The notes under the pieces: model-generated | Told to the model about the DNA's origin: nothing | Seen by the model: only the letters and a program-made list of their open reading frames with translations | Database searches by the model: none | Assembly (NCBI RefSeq): GCF_000004195.4 | Contig: NC_030679.2 | Location: 149,779,040-149,843,039 of the forward strand | Reading direction: 5' to 3' | Origin: Xenopus tropicalis | Taxonomy: Eukaryota > Chordata > Amphibia > Anura > Pipidae | Length of the DNA: 64,000 bases | Translations under genes and position numbers: made by a program | Shown here: in pieces, positions 52,907-63,635 of the stretch | Position numbering within the stretch: the first letter of the stretch is position 1 | How the letters are laid out: the number at the start of each line of letters is the position of its first letter

Positions 52907-53824
52907 TCACATATACTGTAAAAGAGCAACTTTAATCTCCTTGTTTCTCAGGCTGTATACTATGGGATTGAAACATGGTGTTCCAACTGTGTATAGAAGG
53001 GACAGTATTTTATTGATATTATAATTATCTTGTTTGGATGGTACCATATTAACTATCATCATAGTCCCATAGTACATACACACAACTATTAAATGGGAGC
53101 TGCAAGTGGAGAAGGCTTTGTGTCTTCCTTCAGTAGAGGAGATCCTGAGAATGGCAAGGCCAATGGCAACATAAGTGTAAATGATGAAGCAAAAAGGGAG
53201 CAGAGTAAAAGGTATGCCCAAAATAATATCTGTTAGCTCCACGGGTTTATAATCTGTGCAGGAAAGTTTAATAAGAGAAGTAAAATCACAGAAATAATGA
53301 TCCATGACAAATGGGCCACAGAACTGCAAATTAAATGTCAAAAGGTTCATAAGCAAACTCAATATAAGGGCTAAGCCCCAAGAACAAAGACTCATATAGA
53401 GGCAAAGCCTGAAACCCATAATGGAGGCATAATGAAGTGGGGAGCAGATGGCCAGATATCGGTCATAGGCCATGGCTGTGAGGAGATAAAATTCTGAAGC
53501 TGTTGAAACACAATAGAAGTAAAACTGTGTGATACAACCAGTAGCAGATATTGTGCCCCCTCCATTCAGTAATAACCGCAAGAAATTTGGAGTAATACTG
53601 GTACTGAGCAAAACATCAGCCAGAGACAGCTGGGAGAGAAAGACGTACATGGGAGATCTCAGGGCTGAGACTGTTATTACCAATATAATTATAAGAAGAT
53701 TTCCAAATAATGTCAAAATATAAATCCAGAGAAACAGAACAAAGAGAAACTCATTGATTATCTGAGAGTTCTGAAATCCCAAGAGAAGGAAAGATATACC
53801 TGATGTCTGATTCACCTTATGCAT
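52907..53824 (-). CDS. Olfactory receptor C, 305 aa
   Basis: Intact intronless OR, closest to A. It carries NQT, GN, LRSPMYVFLSQLSLAD, cysteine 97, MAYDRYLAIC, HYFCDFTSLIKLSC, RHKAFSTCSSHL and PCFNPIVYSLRN (C replaces the F of A in the TM7 motif). Variable positions again cluster near TM3 entry, the TM5 approach (TDYKPVELTDIILGI) and the TM6-TM7 loop (TMMIVNMVPSKQDNYNINK). The C-terminal residues NKEIKVALLQYM differ from NNDIKVTVLKYM in A. Start aligned with A and B. Confidence 0.95.
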   Translation of the reverse strand: MHKVNQTSGISFLLLGFQNSQIINEFLFVLFLWIYILTLFGNLLIIILVITVSALRSPMYVFLSQLSLADVLLSTSITPNFLRLLLNGGGTISATGCITQFYFYCVSTASEFYLLTAMAYDRYLAICSPLHYASIMGFRLCLYMSLCSWGLALILSLLMNLLTFNLQFCGPFVMDHYFCDFTSLIKLSCTDYKPVELTDIILGIPFTLLPFCFIIYTYVAIGLAILRISSTEGRHKAFSTCSSHLIVVCMYYGTMMIVNMVPSKQDNYNINKILSLLYTVGTPCFNPIVYSLRNKEIKVALLQYM

Positions 53825-54094
53825 TGCCTGGAACCATAGAACATATCACTTTATGATCTACATGTACATTTGAGATAGAAATGAGAAACCAAAGAGATGG
53901 AGCTGATCCTGAACTTCCCAGTGCCTCAAGCTTAACATATAAAGTTTAGATGGAGTGTGAGATTAGCAGCATATGTGCGGAGAACAAGTTCCCACTATCA
54001 TACTTCAGCCTGAAGGACTTTCTTGAAATAGATGAGAGCAACAAAGAGCAGCAAAGTTACCCAGCTGGTTTGCTGACAATATCAATGTAACTTG

Positions 54095-54290
54095 AAAGAA
54101 TCCTGTAGGGTGAGCAGTGCCATTGAGCAAAGAGCAGCCATAACTCTATACTGCATGGATAAGGGAAGCCATTTGGCATTACAGAGATGGGGTTTTTATA
54201 CCTTTGGAAAGGAACATAACAGCCATTCTGTAACTATCCCCTGGGCCGTGTATAACACAGACTCTCACAGGGAGCTCCCTGGGGCACAAC
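54095..54290 (-). promoter_or_regulatory. Candidate promoter block of OR C
   Basis: Minus-strand TATAAAAA (54200 to 54193) with EBF-like words TCCCCTGGGC (54237-54246) and TCCCTGGGGC (54276-54285). About 0.38 kb upstream of the OR C start. Confidence 0.65.
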
Positions 54291-54799
54291 CAGAAGCTCG
54301 TTATGAACAGCAATTTCTTCCAATGTTTAGTAGATATTTATATATTTTATTTTGACTCCTATAGTAAATGGCAGGAACATTTTTTACAAGATATTTGTAT
54401 ACCCCATACCACCACAAGCACATAATATTGTATTTTTGTGTACCATTTTTAACATCTTTTGCTAAACACACTTATGGGGCAGAATTATCAGAATGTAAGA
54501 TTAGAGCTCATCACAGAGAAATTCACCCATTTTCTATTCATTCCTATAGAATTTTTAGAAGCGTATTTATCAGTGGGTGAAAGAGTTTATCATTTGATAA
54601 ATACCTTTCTATAAATCCCATACAAATTGATAGAAAGTGGATGGGCTCACATCTCAAATACAAAATTATTTCAACTATTGAATTATTTTTTGCGCTTTTA
54701 CACTTCTAAATTCAGGTTAGCGTTTCCAAAACATAAAAGTTTAATATAATTTTTAAGCACAAAAAGTTTGAACAACTCAGATGTAAAATGTTGGCATCT

Positions 54800-55346
54800 A
54801 AAAGCTTGAACAGTTGTTGTACAGGCGGGGTATAATGTGCTGGAAAAAGTTAAAAAATTCCTTGCCATCTCCTTGACTTCAATGCATTTGGTGAAATTTC
54901 AATTAAATGTTGGCATTTCATGAATTCTTCTGGTTTTTCATAAAATGGACTAGTTTTGATCTAGATGTAATTTAATTAGCAATAGAAGTATGTTTTGTAA
55001 TCCAAATAGGTATTTACCTTTTACGTTATTAATTATATTATTAATTAAGTTATTCTTTATTAATTGTCCATCTGCTCCAGTGGTTCAAACCTTAAATGTG
55101 GTCTTCTACTTCTTTTTCCATGGCTGGGTTCTTATTTGTGTAATAGAATGCCTCTGCATTGATTTGGTTCTGATCAAGGTTACCCTAAAAAATCATTTCC
55201 ACTTACCCCTCATCTCTTAATTGTTTGATCAACTGAGAGGAGCTAAGATCTTTACTAAGATCTATACTAAGTTTACTGGTATATACCAGTAGGGCCAACA
55301 ACCTGATCTGGATTTGTGAGGGGGATCAATGGAAGATGGACATTAT
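54800..55346. other. AT-rich stretch, no gene recognised
   Basis: Beyond the end of the A/B/C homology. No coding motif or clear repeat edge seen. Confidence 0.4.
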
Positions 55347-56306
55347 GGGGCTGATTCATCAAAGTACGAGTTCGAATTCCAAAATGGGTAAAATTAGATT
55401 AGATAATTTCTGATCGGAAATGCCACGAAAATGCTTACGAGAAAATCGTATTAGTCACGATAATATCGTATTGGCAATCCGAAAGTCACAAAATTTTTGT
55501 ATCTGAACTATCATAACCGACATAAAAGCCTGACCCAGTGCATGTTTTTGGAAACCTCCCATAGGGCTCAATGGCACTCTGCAGCTCCAACCCGGCCCAA
55601 GGAAAGCCTCCCATAGGGCTCAATGGCACTCTGCAGCTCCAACCTGGCCCAAGGAAAGTCTCCCATAGGACACAATGGCACTCTGCAGCTCCAACCCGGC
55701 CCAAGGAAAGTCTCCCATAGGGCTCAATGGCACTCTGCAGCTCCAACCCGGCCCAAGGGAAGTCTCCCACAGGGCTCAATGGCACTCTGCAGCTCCAACC
55801 CGGCCCAAGGAAAGTCTCCCATAGGGCTCAATGGCACTCTGCAGCTTCAACCCGGCCCAAGGAAAGTCTCCCATAGGGCTCAATGGCACTCTGCAGTTCC
55901 AACCCGGCCCAAGGAAAGTCTCCCATAGGGCTCAATGGCACTCTGCAGCTCCAACCCGGCCCAAGGAAAGTCTCCCATAGGGCTCAATGGCACTCTGCAG
56001 CTCCAACCCGGCCAAAGGAAAGTCTCCCATAGGGCTCAATGGCACTCTGCAGCTCCAACCTGGCCCAAGGAAAGTCTCCCATAGGGCTCAATGGCACTCT
56101 GCAGCTCCAACCTGGCCCAAGGAAAGTCCCCATACCGAAGCTTGAATGAATTCGAAACGTTCGTACTCTGCTCAACAAATACAATTTTGTCACACATATT
56201 GTCGTGCTTTTTGTCGCAAAGTACGAAAAGTTGTGAAGATTTAACAAAAAAGTCGCAAAAAATACGCACAGTACAAAAACTCATCGTACTTTGATAAATG
56301 GGCCCC
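55347..56306 (+). mobile_element. Inverted-repeat transposon carrying a 52-bp satellite
   Basis: Ends GGGGCTGATTCATCAAAGTA and TACTTTGATAAATGGGCCCC are inverted. Between about 55553 and 56128 a 52-bp unit (GGCTCAATGGCACTCTGCAG plus CTCCAACCCGGCCCAAGGAA) is repeated about 11 times with very few changes. The reading frames across it are repeat artefacts. Confidence 0.85.
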
Positions 56307-57039
56307 TATAAGTATCTGGTAATGCACTTTGGACTCTAGCTGTCTTCCAAGAGTTTGTCAATTTTGCCATCAAAACATCCCCTGGCAGGGCTTTCCACAA
56401 CCCCCCACTAACCTTTACAGTCTTTCCTCGTAGTTTAAATATTCCATCCCCTTTACCAGTTTAGATGAACATTTTTGCCCTCTCTCCGGCTTATACAGGA
56501 CTCACATAACTGACTAGTCAGTGACATAAGTCAGGCATTGGCTTAGATGTAAACAAGTAAAACTAAGCTAGCAATTGAAATTAACTTTTTTACGGAGTTC
56601 TGCATATGCCCACTAAGGCTATTGTAAATTTTTGAGTTTGTGAATCCAAGAGTGTTTTTCTAATTGGAATAAACTTGCATTTTGTATGCTTGCTTATTTA
56701 TTAATAAGGAAAACTTGTTCAAATAAACAAAACTTGAATATCTCAAATTTAAGTCTACGAACTAGAATTTCATAGACTTTGCCTAAGACAACTCCCAATG
56801 ACCTCTACATGAAATCACAAGGTCATGAAAAAAAAATCAGAACATTGCTAAATCACCCCCTTAATGTACTAATATATTTTCCCTGGCCAACTCCATGTCA
56901 TACCTACTGGGATAGCCCCACCCCACTGCTCTTATCAGAAGGACCTTCCCTAAAGTGTTAAAAACCCAACTCTTTTTTACCCCAAAATCATGCTAAGTCT
57001 GAAAGTTTCGCCCGCCGCTTACGAGCGCTCATTATGAAA
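56307..57039. other. Decayed repeat flank, no gene recognised
   Basis: Includes a right-end fragment of the TGGCCA...CTCCATGTCAT element (near 56884-56905). No coding motif. Confidence 0.4.
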
Positions 57040-57496
57040 AAGTCGCGACAAGATACGAGCGCATCGTAATGGCTACGAAAAACTCGCGCAAATCATATTG
57101 CTAATGAAAAAGTTGCAACAATTTCCGAAAAGTCGTAAAGGTGCCGAAAAAATCGCAAAAAATACGGAAAAGTCGCAAAATGTTTGTTTTCCAATCGGAA
57201 TTTTTCCAATTCGGATTCGGATTCGTGGGTTAGTAAATGTGCCCCATGGAGTTGGCCAGGGAAAAGGGAAAATCATAGCATACTTATCATAATATTCCTT
57301 TCCTGGACAACTCCATGTCATCAGATTTCCAACGTTTCTAGAAGCTTATTACTAGACATTGGATTGGGGGTAGGGTTGGGCTTTTAAGGCTTTGTGGAGG
57401 GTCCTTCTGATGGGAGCAGTGGGACTGGACTATCCCAATAGGTATCCAGGAAAACAAAATCATGGTAAGTATAATATAATTTTCCCTTTTTTCGCT
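57040..57496 (+). repeat. About 450-bp direct repeat, copy 1
   Basis: GACAAGATACGAGCGCATCG onward is repeated at 59202-59646 with only scattered differences. It consists of the right end of the TTTACTAA-type transposon (to GTGCCCC at 57245) plus the adjoining CATGGAGTTGGCCAGGG element. Copy 1 ends in a CGCTCATCACTA fragment. Confidence 0.85.
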
Positions 57497-57578
57497 CATC
57501 ACTACTTGAGATCTTTTATCCCGTCAAGCACAACCTCATCTGTACAGAGTTTGAAAGAAAACTGCTTCCAAGATTGCC

Positions 57579-57893
57579 TTGGTCATACCTGAGGTAGTGC
57601 CAAGGTACGGCAATGGGGCAGCACCTTCATTGGCCAACCTGTTTGTCCATAAGCTGAAAGAGGAGTTTTTTCTAAACCATTGCTACAAAGGCCATATTTT
57701 CCAATATCTTTACTTTTTGGATGGCATTTTGGTTATTTGGAAAGGGGATATAACATTTTTTCTTAAGATGGTAAAGGAAGTAAATGCTAAACATCCTACC
57801 ATCAAATTCAGAGCCACATTCTGGGATCCAGATTTCTTTCTTCCTTCCTTTAAAATGTTACCCTCCCCCCAGTTGTGGATATTAGCTTGCTAT
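57579..57893 (+). pseudogene. Reverse-transcriptase fragment, Penelope-like
   Basis: The plus-strand frame contains GNGAAPSLANLFVHKLKEEF, LYFLDGILVIWKGD and VNAKHPTIKFRATF, in the order and spacing of the palm domain of Penelope-like elements (G..MAP..ANL, then the catalytic F/Y-x-DD, then IW.GD). The second catalytic Asp is replaced by Gly (FLDG), so the fragment is inactive. Upstream and downstream domains (GIY-YIG nuclease) are not seen. It is cut off at the right by the transposon beginning at 57914. Confidence 0.7.
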
Positions 57894-57913
57894 GAGCCAG
57901 TAGGTAAGACATG

Positions 57914-59402
57914 GGGGCCCATTTACTTACTCACGAACGGGCCGAATGCGTCCGATTGCGTATTCTTCGTAATGATCGGTATTTGCCGATTTTTCGAAAA
58001 ATTGTCGCAACTTTTTTGTTGCCATTCCAAATGTTGCGCAAAATCTGCCGATTTTTTCATAGCGTTACTACTTGCGCGAAAAGTCGCGACTTTTTCGTAG
58101 CCTTCGTGCCGAGTACGAAAGATTCGGATTCATTCAAGCTTCAGTATGGTGACTTTTCTTGGGCCAGGTTGGAGCTGCAGGGTGCCATTGAGCCCTATGG
58201 GAGACTTTCCTTGGGCCGGGTTGGAGCTGCAGAGTGCCATTGAGCCCTATGGGAGACTTTCCTTGGGCCGGGTTGGAGCTGCAGAGTTCCATTGAGCCCT
58301 ATGGGAGACTTTCCTTGGGCCAGGTTGGAGCTGCAGAGTGCCATTGAGCCCTATGGGAGACTTTCCTTGGGCCGGGTTGGAGCTGCAGAGTGCCATTGAG
58401 CCCTATGGGAGACTTTCCTTGGGCCGGGTTGGAGCTGCAGAGTGCCATTGAGCCCTATGGGAGACTTTCCTTGGGCCAGGTTGGAGCTGCAGAGTGCCAT
58501 TGAGCCCTATGGGAGACTTTCCTTGGGCCGGGTTGGAGCTGCAGGGTGCCATTGAGTCCTATGGGAGACTTTCCTTGGGCCGGGTTGGAGCTGCAGGGTG
58601 CCATTGAGCCCTATGGGAGACTTTCCTTGGGCCGGGTTGGAGCTGCAGAGTGCCATTGAGCCCTATGGGAGGCTTTCCTTGGGACAGGTTGGAGCTGCAG
58701 AGTGCCATTGAGCCCTATGGGAGGCTTTCCTTGGGCCGGGTTGGAGCTGCAGAGTGCCATTGAGCCCTATGGGAGACTTTCCTTGGGCCGGGTTGGAGCT
58801 GCAGAGTGCCATTGAGCCCTATGGGAGACTTTCCTTGGGCCGGGTTGGAGCTGCAGAGTGCCATTGAGCCCTATGGGAGGCTTTCCTTGGGCCGGGTTGG
58901 AGCTGCAGAGTGCCATTGAGCCCTATGGGAGACTTTCCTTGGGCCGGGTTGGAGCTGCAGAGTGCCATTGAGCCCTATGGGAGGCTTTCCTTGGGCCGGG
59001 TTGGAGCTGCAGAGTGCCATTGAGCCCTATGGGAGACTTTCCTTGGGCCGGGTTGGAGCTGCAGAGTGCCATTGAGCCCTATGGGAGACTTTCCTTGGGC
59101 CAGGTTGGAGCTGCAGAGTGCCATTGAGCCCTATGGGAGACTTTCCTTGGGCCGGGTTGGAGCTGCAGGGTGCCATTGAGTCCTATGGGAGGCTTCCAAA
59201 ATCGACAAGATACGAGCGCATCGTAATGGCTACGAAAAACTCGCGCAAATCATATTGCTAATGAAAAAGTTGCAACAATTTCCGAAAAGTCGTAAAGGTG
59301 CCAAAAAAATCGCAAAAAATACGGAAAAGTCGCAAAATGTTCGTTTTCCAATCGGAATTTTTCCAATTCGGATTCGGATTCATGGGTTAGTAAATGTGCC
59401 CC
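57914..59402 (-). mobile_element. Inverted-repeat transposon with about 20 copies of the 52-bp satellite
   Basis: Ends GGGGCCCATTTACTTACTCA and GGGTTAGTAAATGTGCCCC. The array runs from about 58145 to 59190 with unit GAGCCCTATGGGAGACTTTC and CTTGGGCCGGGTTGGAGCTG, the reverse complement of the unit at 55553-56128. Single-base variants (AGAG/AGGG, GAGAC/GAGGC, CCGGG/CCAGG) recur in several units, suggesting amplification in multi-unit blocks. Confidence 0.85.
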
Positions 59403-59646
59403 ATGGAGTTGGCCAGGGAAAAGGGAAAATCATAGCATACTTATCATAATATTCCTTTCCTGGACAACTCCATGTCATCAGATTTCCAACATTTCTAGAA
59501 GCTTATTACTAGACATCGGATTGGGGGTAGGGTTGGGCTTTTAAGGCTTTGTGGAGGGTCCTTCTGATGGGAGCAGTGGGACTGGACTCTCCCAATAGGT
59601 ATCCAGGAAAACAAAATCATGGTAAGTATAATGTAATTTTCCCTTT
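59202..59646 (+). repeat. About 450-bp direct repeat, copy 2
   Basis: Matches 57040-57496, so 57.0-59.6 kb has a tandem-duplication structure with a period of about 2.16 kb. Confidence 0.85.
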
Positions 59647-59777
59647 TTTGTCAGAGGATTTAATTATAAAGTGTGCATTTTAAGTAGTGTAGATGTGAGG
59701 TACCCCCCCCCCCCGTGATTTTAACTTTACTTCTCATTTAAGACTTTCTGATTGTCTGCCTCGGTTTCTAATACAAT

Positions 59778-60197
59778 ATCCTGTATATACTCGAGTATAA
59801 GCCTAGTTTTTCAGCACCCAAAATGTGCTGAAAAAGTCGCCCTCGGCTTATACTCGAGTTGAGCGCCATGGGTCCCGCCAGACTAGCACCCTCTGTCCTT
59901 TGTGTGCAAATCACACCCCAACCAGACCCTCCAGTGCCCTGGCTCACTCCCAAATTCATCTTCATCTACCATCCTCACCTGTCCCATTCTGCACTAGTCA
60001 TTGCACTTTATATTCAATATAAACCATAGTTTTGAAGGATTTTAACGGGGGTAGTACTCCTAAGGTATCATTGTTGATACCATATAGTTTCCCACCCTAG
60101 GCTTATACTCGAGTCAATACGTTTTCCCAGCTCTCTTAGGTAAAATTAGGTACCTCGGCTTATATTCGGATCGGCTTATACTCGAGTATATACGGTA
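59778..60197 (+). mobile_element. Inverted-repeat transposon (TATACTCGAGTATAAGCC type)
   Basis: Ends CCTGTATATACTCGAGTATA and TATACTCGAGTATATACGGT are inverted. Repeated internal CGGCTTATACTCGAGT words are typical of this widespread vertebrate element. A small frame at 59825-60022 has no support. Confidence 0.75.
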
Positions 60198-60323
60198 ATA
60201 AAAATAAGATCAACACATTTTTAACTAAAAAATAGCACATTTGAGGTCCAACTAAATTAACTGCACTGTAAACTTATGTGTTTTTCTATAAAATAATAAG
60301 TATGACGGTCACAAAGATCACAA

Positions 60324-60400
60324 GTAGTGATGAGCGAATCCATCCCGTTTCGTGAAATTGCTTAAAACTTTATGAAACAGTGGAAAATGTCCAAAAAACG
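60324..60400 (-). mobile_element. TAGTGATG-family fragment
   Basis: TAGTGATGAGCGAATCCATC then CCGTTTCGTGAAATTGC; only one end is present. Confidence 0.6.
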
Positions 60401-60623
60401 GCTGCCGAATAAAAAGTTAAATAAATAAAAATCCACGTATAATAAAAAATAAATTCTCTAAGAATAGCAATCTCTACATCATACTAAAAGATAATTTAAA
60501 GGTGAACAATCCCTTTAATTTTTAAATGATTTTTTTTTTAGTAGATTTACATTATGGAGATCTAAATTGCAGAAAGACCCCTTATCCTGAAAATCCCAGC
60601 TCTGGATAGCAGGTTCCATACCT

Positions 60624-62753
60624 GTACAGGTATAGGACCTGTTATCCAGAATGCTCGGGACCAAGGGTATTCCGGATAAGGGGTTTTTCTGTAATTTGGA
60701 TCTTCATACCTTAAGTCTACTAAGAAATCAATAAAACATTAATTAAACCCAGTAGGATTATTTTGCATCCAATAAGGGGTAATTATATCTTAGTTGGGAT
60801 CAAGTACAGGTACTGTTTTATTATTACAGAGAAAAGGGAATCATTTAACCATTAAATAAACCCAATAGGGCTGTTCTGCCCCCAATAAGGGGTAATTATA
60901 TCTTAGTTGGGATCAAGTACAGGTACTGTTTTATTATTACAGAGAAAAGGGAATCATTTAACCATTAAATAAACCCAATAGGGCTGTTCTGCCCCCAATA
61001 AGGGGTAATTATATCTTAGTTGGGATCAAGTACAGGTACTGTTTTATTATTACAGAGAAAAGGGAATCATTTAACCATTAAATAAACCCAATAGGGCTGT
61101 TCTGCCCCAATAAGGGGTAATTATATCTTAGTTGGGATCAAGTACAGGTACTGTTTTATTATTACAGAGAAAAGGGAATCATTTAACCATGAAATAAACC
61201 CAATAGGGCTGTTCTGCCCCCAATAAGGGGTAATTATATCTTAGTTGGGATCAAGTACAGGTACTGTTTTATTATTACAGAGAAAAGGGAATCATTTAAC
61301 CATGAAATAAACCCAATAGGGCTGTTCTGCCCCAATAAGGGGTAATTATATATTAGTTGGGATCAAGTACAGGTACTGTTTTATTATTACAGAGAAAAGG
61401 GAATCATTTAACCATTAAATAAACCCAATAGGGCTGTTCTGCCCCCAATAAGGGGTAATTATATCTTAGTTGGGATCAAGTACAGGTACTGTTTTATTAT
61501 TACAGAGAAAAGGGAATCATTTAACCATTAAATAAACCCAATAGGGCTGTTCTGCCCCAATAAGGGGTAATTATATATTAGTTGGGATCAAGTACAGGTA
61601 CTGTTTTATTATTACAGAGAAAAGGGAATCATTTAACCATTAAATAAACCCAATAGGGCTGTTCTGCCCCCAATAAGGGGTAATTATATCTTAGTTGGGA
61701 TCAAGTACAGGTACTGTTTTATTATTACAGAGAAAAGGGAATCATTTAACCATGAAATAAACCCAATAGGGCTGTTCTGCCCCCAATAAGGGGTAATTAT
61801 ATCTTAGTTGGGATCAAGTACAGGTACTGTTTTATTATTACAGAGAAAAGGGAATCATTTAACCATTAAATAAACCCAATAGGGCTGTTCTGCCCCAATA
61901 AGGGGTAATTATATCTTAGTTGGGATCAAGTACAGGTACTGTTTTATTATTACAGAGAAAAGGGAATCATTTAACCATTAAATAAACCCAATAGGGCTGT
62001 TCTGCCCCAATAAGGGGTAATTATATCTTAGTTGGGATCAAGTACAGGTACTGTTTTATTATTACAGAGAAAAGGGAATCATTTAACCATTAAATAAACC
62101 CAATAGGGCTGTTCTGCCCCAATAAGGGGTAATTATATCTTAGTTGGGATCAAGTACAGGTACTGTTTTGTTATTACAGAGAAAAGGGAATCATTTAACC
62201 ATTAAATAAACCCAATAGGGCTGTTCTGCCCCAATAAGGGGTAATTATATCTTAGTTGGGATCAAGTACAGGTACTGTTTTGTTATTACAGAGAAAAGGG
62301 AATCATTTAACCATTAAATAAACCCAATAGGGCTGTTCTGCCCCAATAAGGGGTAATTATATCTTAGTTGGGATCAAGTACAGGTACTGTTTTATTATTA
62401 CAGAGAAAAGGGAATCATTTAACCATGAAATAAACCCAATAGGGCTGTTCTGCCCCAATAAGGGGTAATTATATCTTAGTTGGGATCAAGTACAGGTACT
62501 GTTTTATTATTACAGAGAAAAGGGAATCATTTAACCATGAAATAAACCCAATAGGGCTGTTCTGCCTCAATAAGGGGTAATTATATCTTAGTTGGGATCA
62601 AGTACAGGTACTGTTTTATTTTTACAGAGAAAAAGGAAATCAATTTTCAAAATCTGAATTATTTAATTAAAATGGGGTCTATGGGAGTCAGACTTTCCGT
62701 AATTCGGAGCTTTCTGGATATCGGGTTTCCAGATAAGGGATCCCATACCTGTA
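60624..62753 (+). mobile_element. CAGGTAT-family transposon expanded by a 112-bp satellite
   Basis: Ends TACAGGTATAGGACCTGTTA and GGGATCCCATACCTGTA are the same as in the 331-bp element at 15850-16180. Between about 60760 and 62640 the internal 112-bp unit (CTTAGTTGGGATCAAGTACA ... TATTACAGAGAAAAGGGAAT) is repeated about 17 times, making the element 2.13 kb. Units vary at single sites (TTAAAT/TGAAAT, TATCTTAG/TATATTAG, TTATTATT/TTGTTATT). A second, truncated copy of the transposon end abuts on the left (60530-60623). Confidence 0.93.
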
Positions 62754-63105
62754 CTATAAATGATGTAGTTCATCTGAAGCTTCAACAAATGGGAATATAC
62801 TGTATATGTATTAGATTTTACCCAAAACAAATTTCTTTTCACATCAATAGATGAACTGATCATTGATTAATAATTCACTACAAATTTAAAAGTACTATTG
62901 GTTTGAATTTAGTTTTGGTAATTCAACTCAACAGGTTTTTTTATGAATATATATCATTATAACAAAAGTGCATGCTGAAAACATTTCAGACCTGAGAACG
63001 CTGAAACCCTCAGTATGTGCACATGTTCCCTACTAACCTGAAGACTTCATCATTATATATTCATTTTATAGTCATTTTATAGTCCCTTGGAGCTTGTTAA
63101 TCAAA
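62754..63105. other. Short unannotated AT-rich gap
   Basis: No gene, repeat edge or RNA structure recognised. Confidence 0.4.
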
Positions 63106-63635
63106 GGGGCACATTTACTAAGCCACGAACGGGCCACGAATGCGTCCGATTGCGTTTTTTTCGTAATGATCGGTATTTTGCGAATTTTTCGTATTTTTTG
63201 CGATTTTTTCTGCGTCTTTACGACTTTTTCGTTACCAATACGATTTTTGCGAAAAAAAACGCGAGTTTTTCGTAGCCATTCCGATCTGGCGATTTTTCGT
63301 AGCGTTAAAACTTGCGCAAAAAGTTGCGCTTTTTTCGTAGCATTAAAACTGACGCGAAACGTCGCACCTTTTAAGTTTTAACGCTACGAAAAAGGCGCAA
63401 CTTTTCGCGTAAGTTTTAACGCTACGAAAAAATCGGGCGATTTTGCGCAACTTTCGGAATGGCTACGAAAAACTCGCGTTTTTTCGCGCAAATGGTATTG
63501 GTAACGAAAAAGTCGCGACAATTTCCGAAAAGTCGTAAAGACGCCGAAAAAATAGCAAAAAAGTCGCAAAATGTTTGTTTTCAAGTCGGAACTTTTCCAA
63601 TTCGGTTCAGATTCGTGGCTTAGTAAATGTGCCCC
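63106..63635 (+). mobile_element. 530-bp near-palindromic transposon (GGGGCACATTTACTAA type)
   Basis: GGGGCACATTTACTAAGCCA at the left and TGGCTTAGTAAATGTGCCCC at the right. The complementarity continues almost to the centre near 63370 (for example CGTAGCGTTAAAACTTGCGC against GCGTAAGTTTTAACGCTACG). The transcript would form a hairpin with arms of roughly 260 nt. Confidence 0.85.

Noticed and set aside
55486..56284. Proline/glutamine-rich and antisense frames across 55.5-56.3 kb
   Set aside because: Translation of the 52-bp satellite; no start context or homologue.
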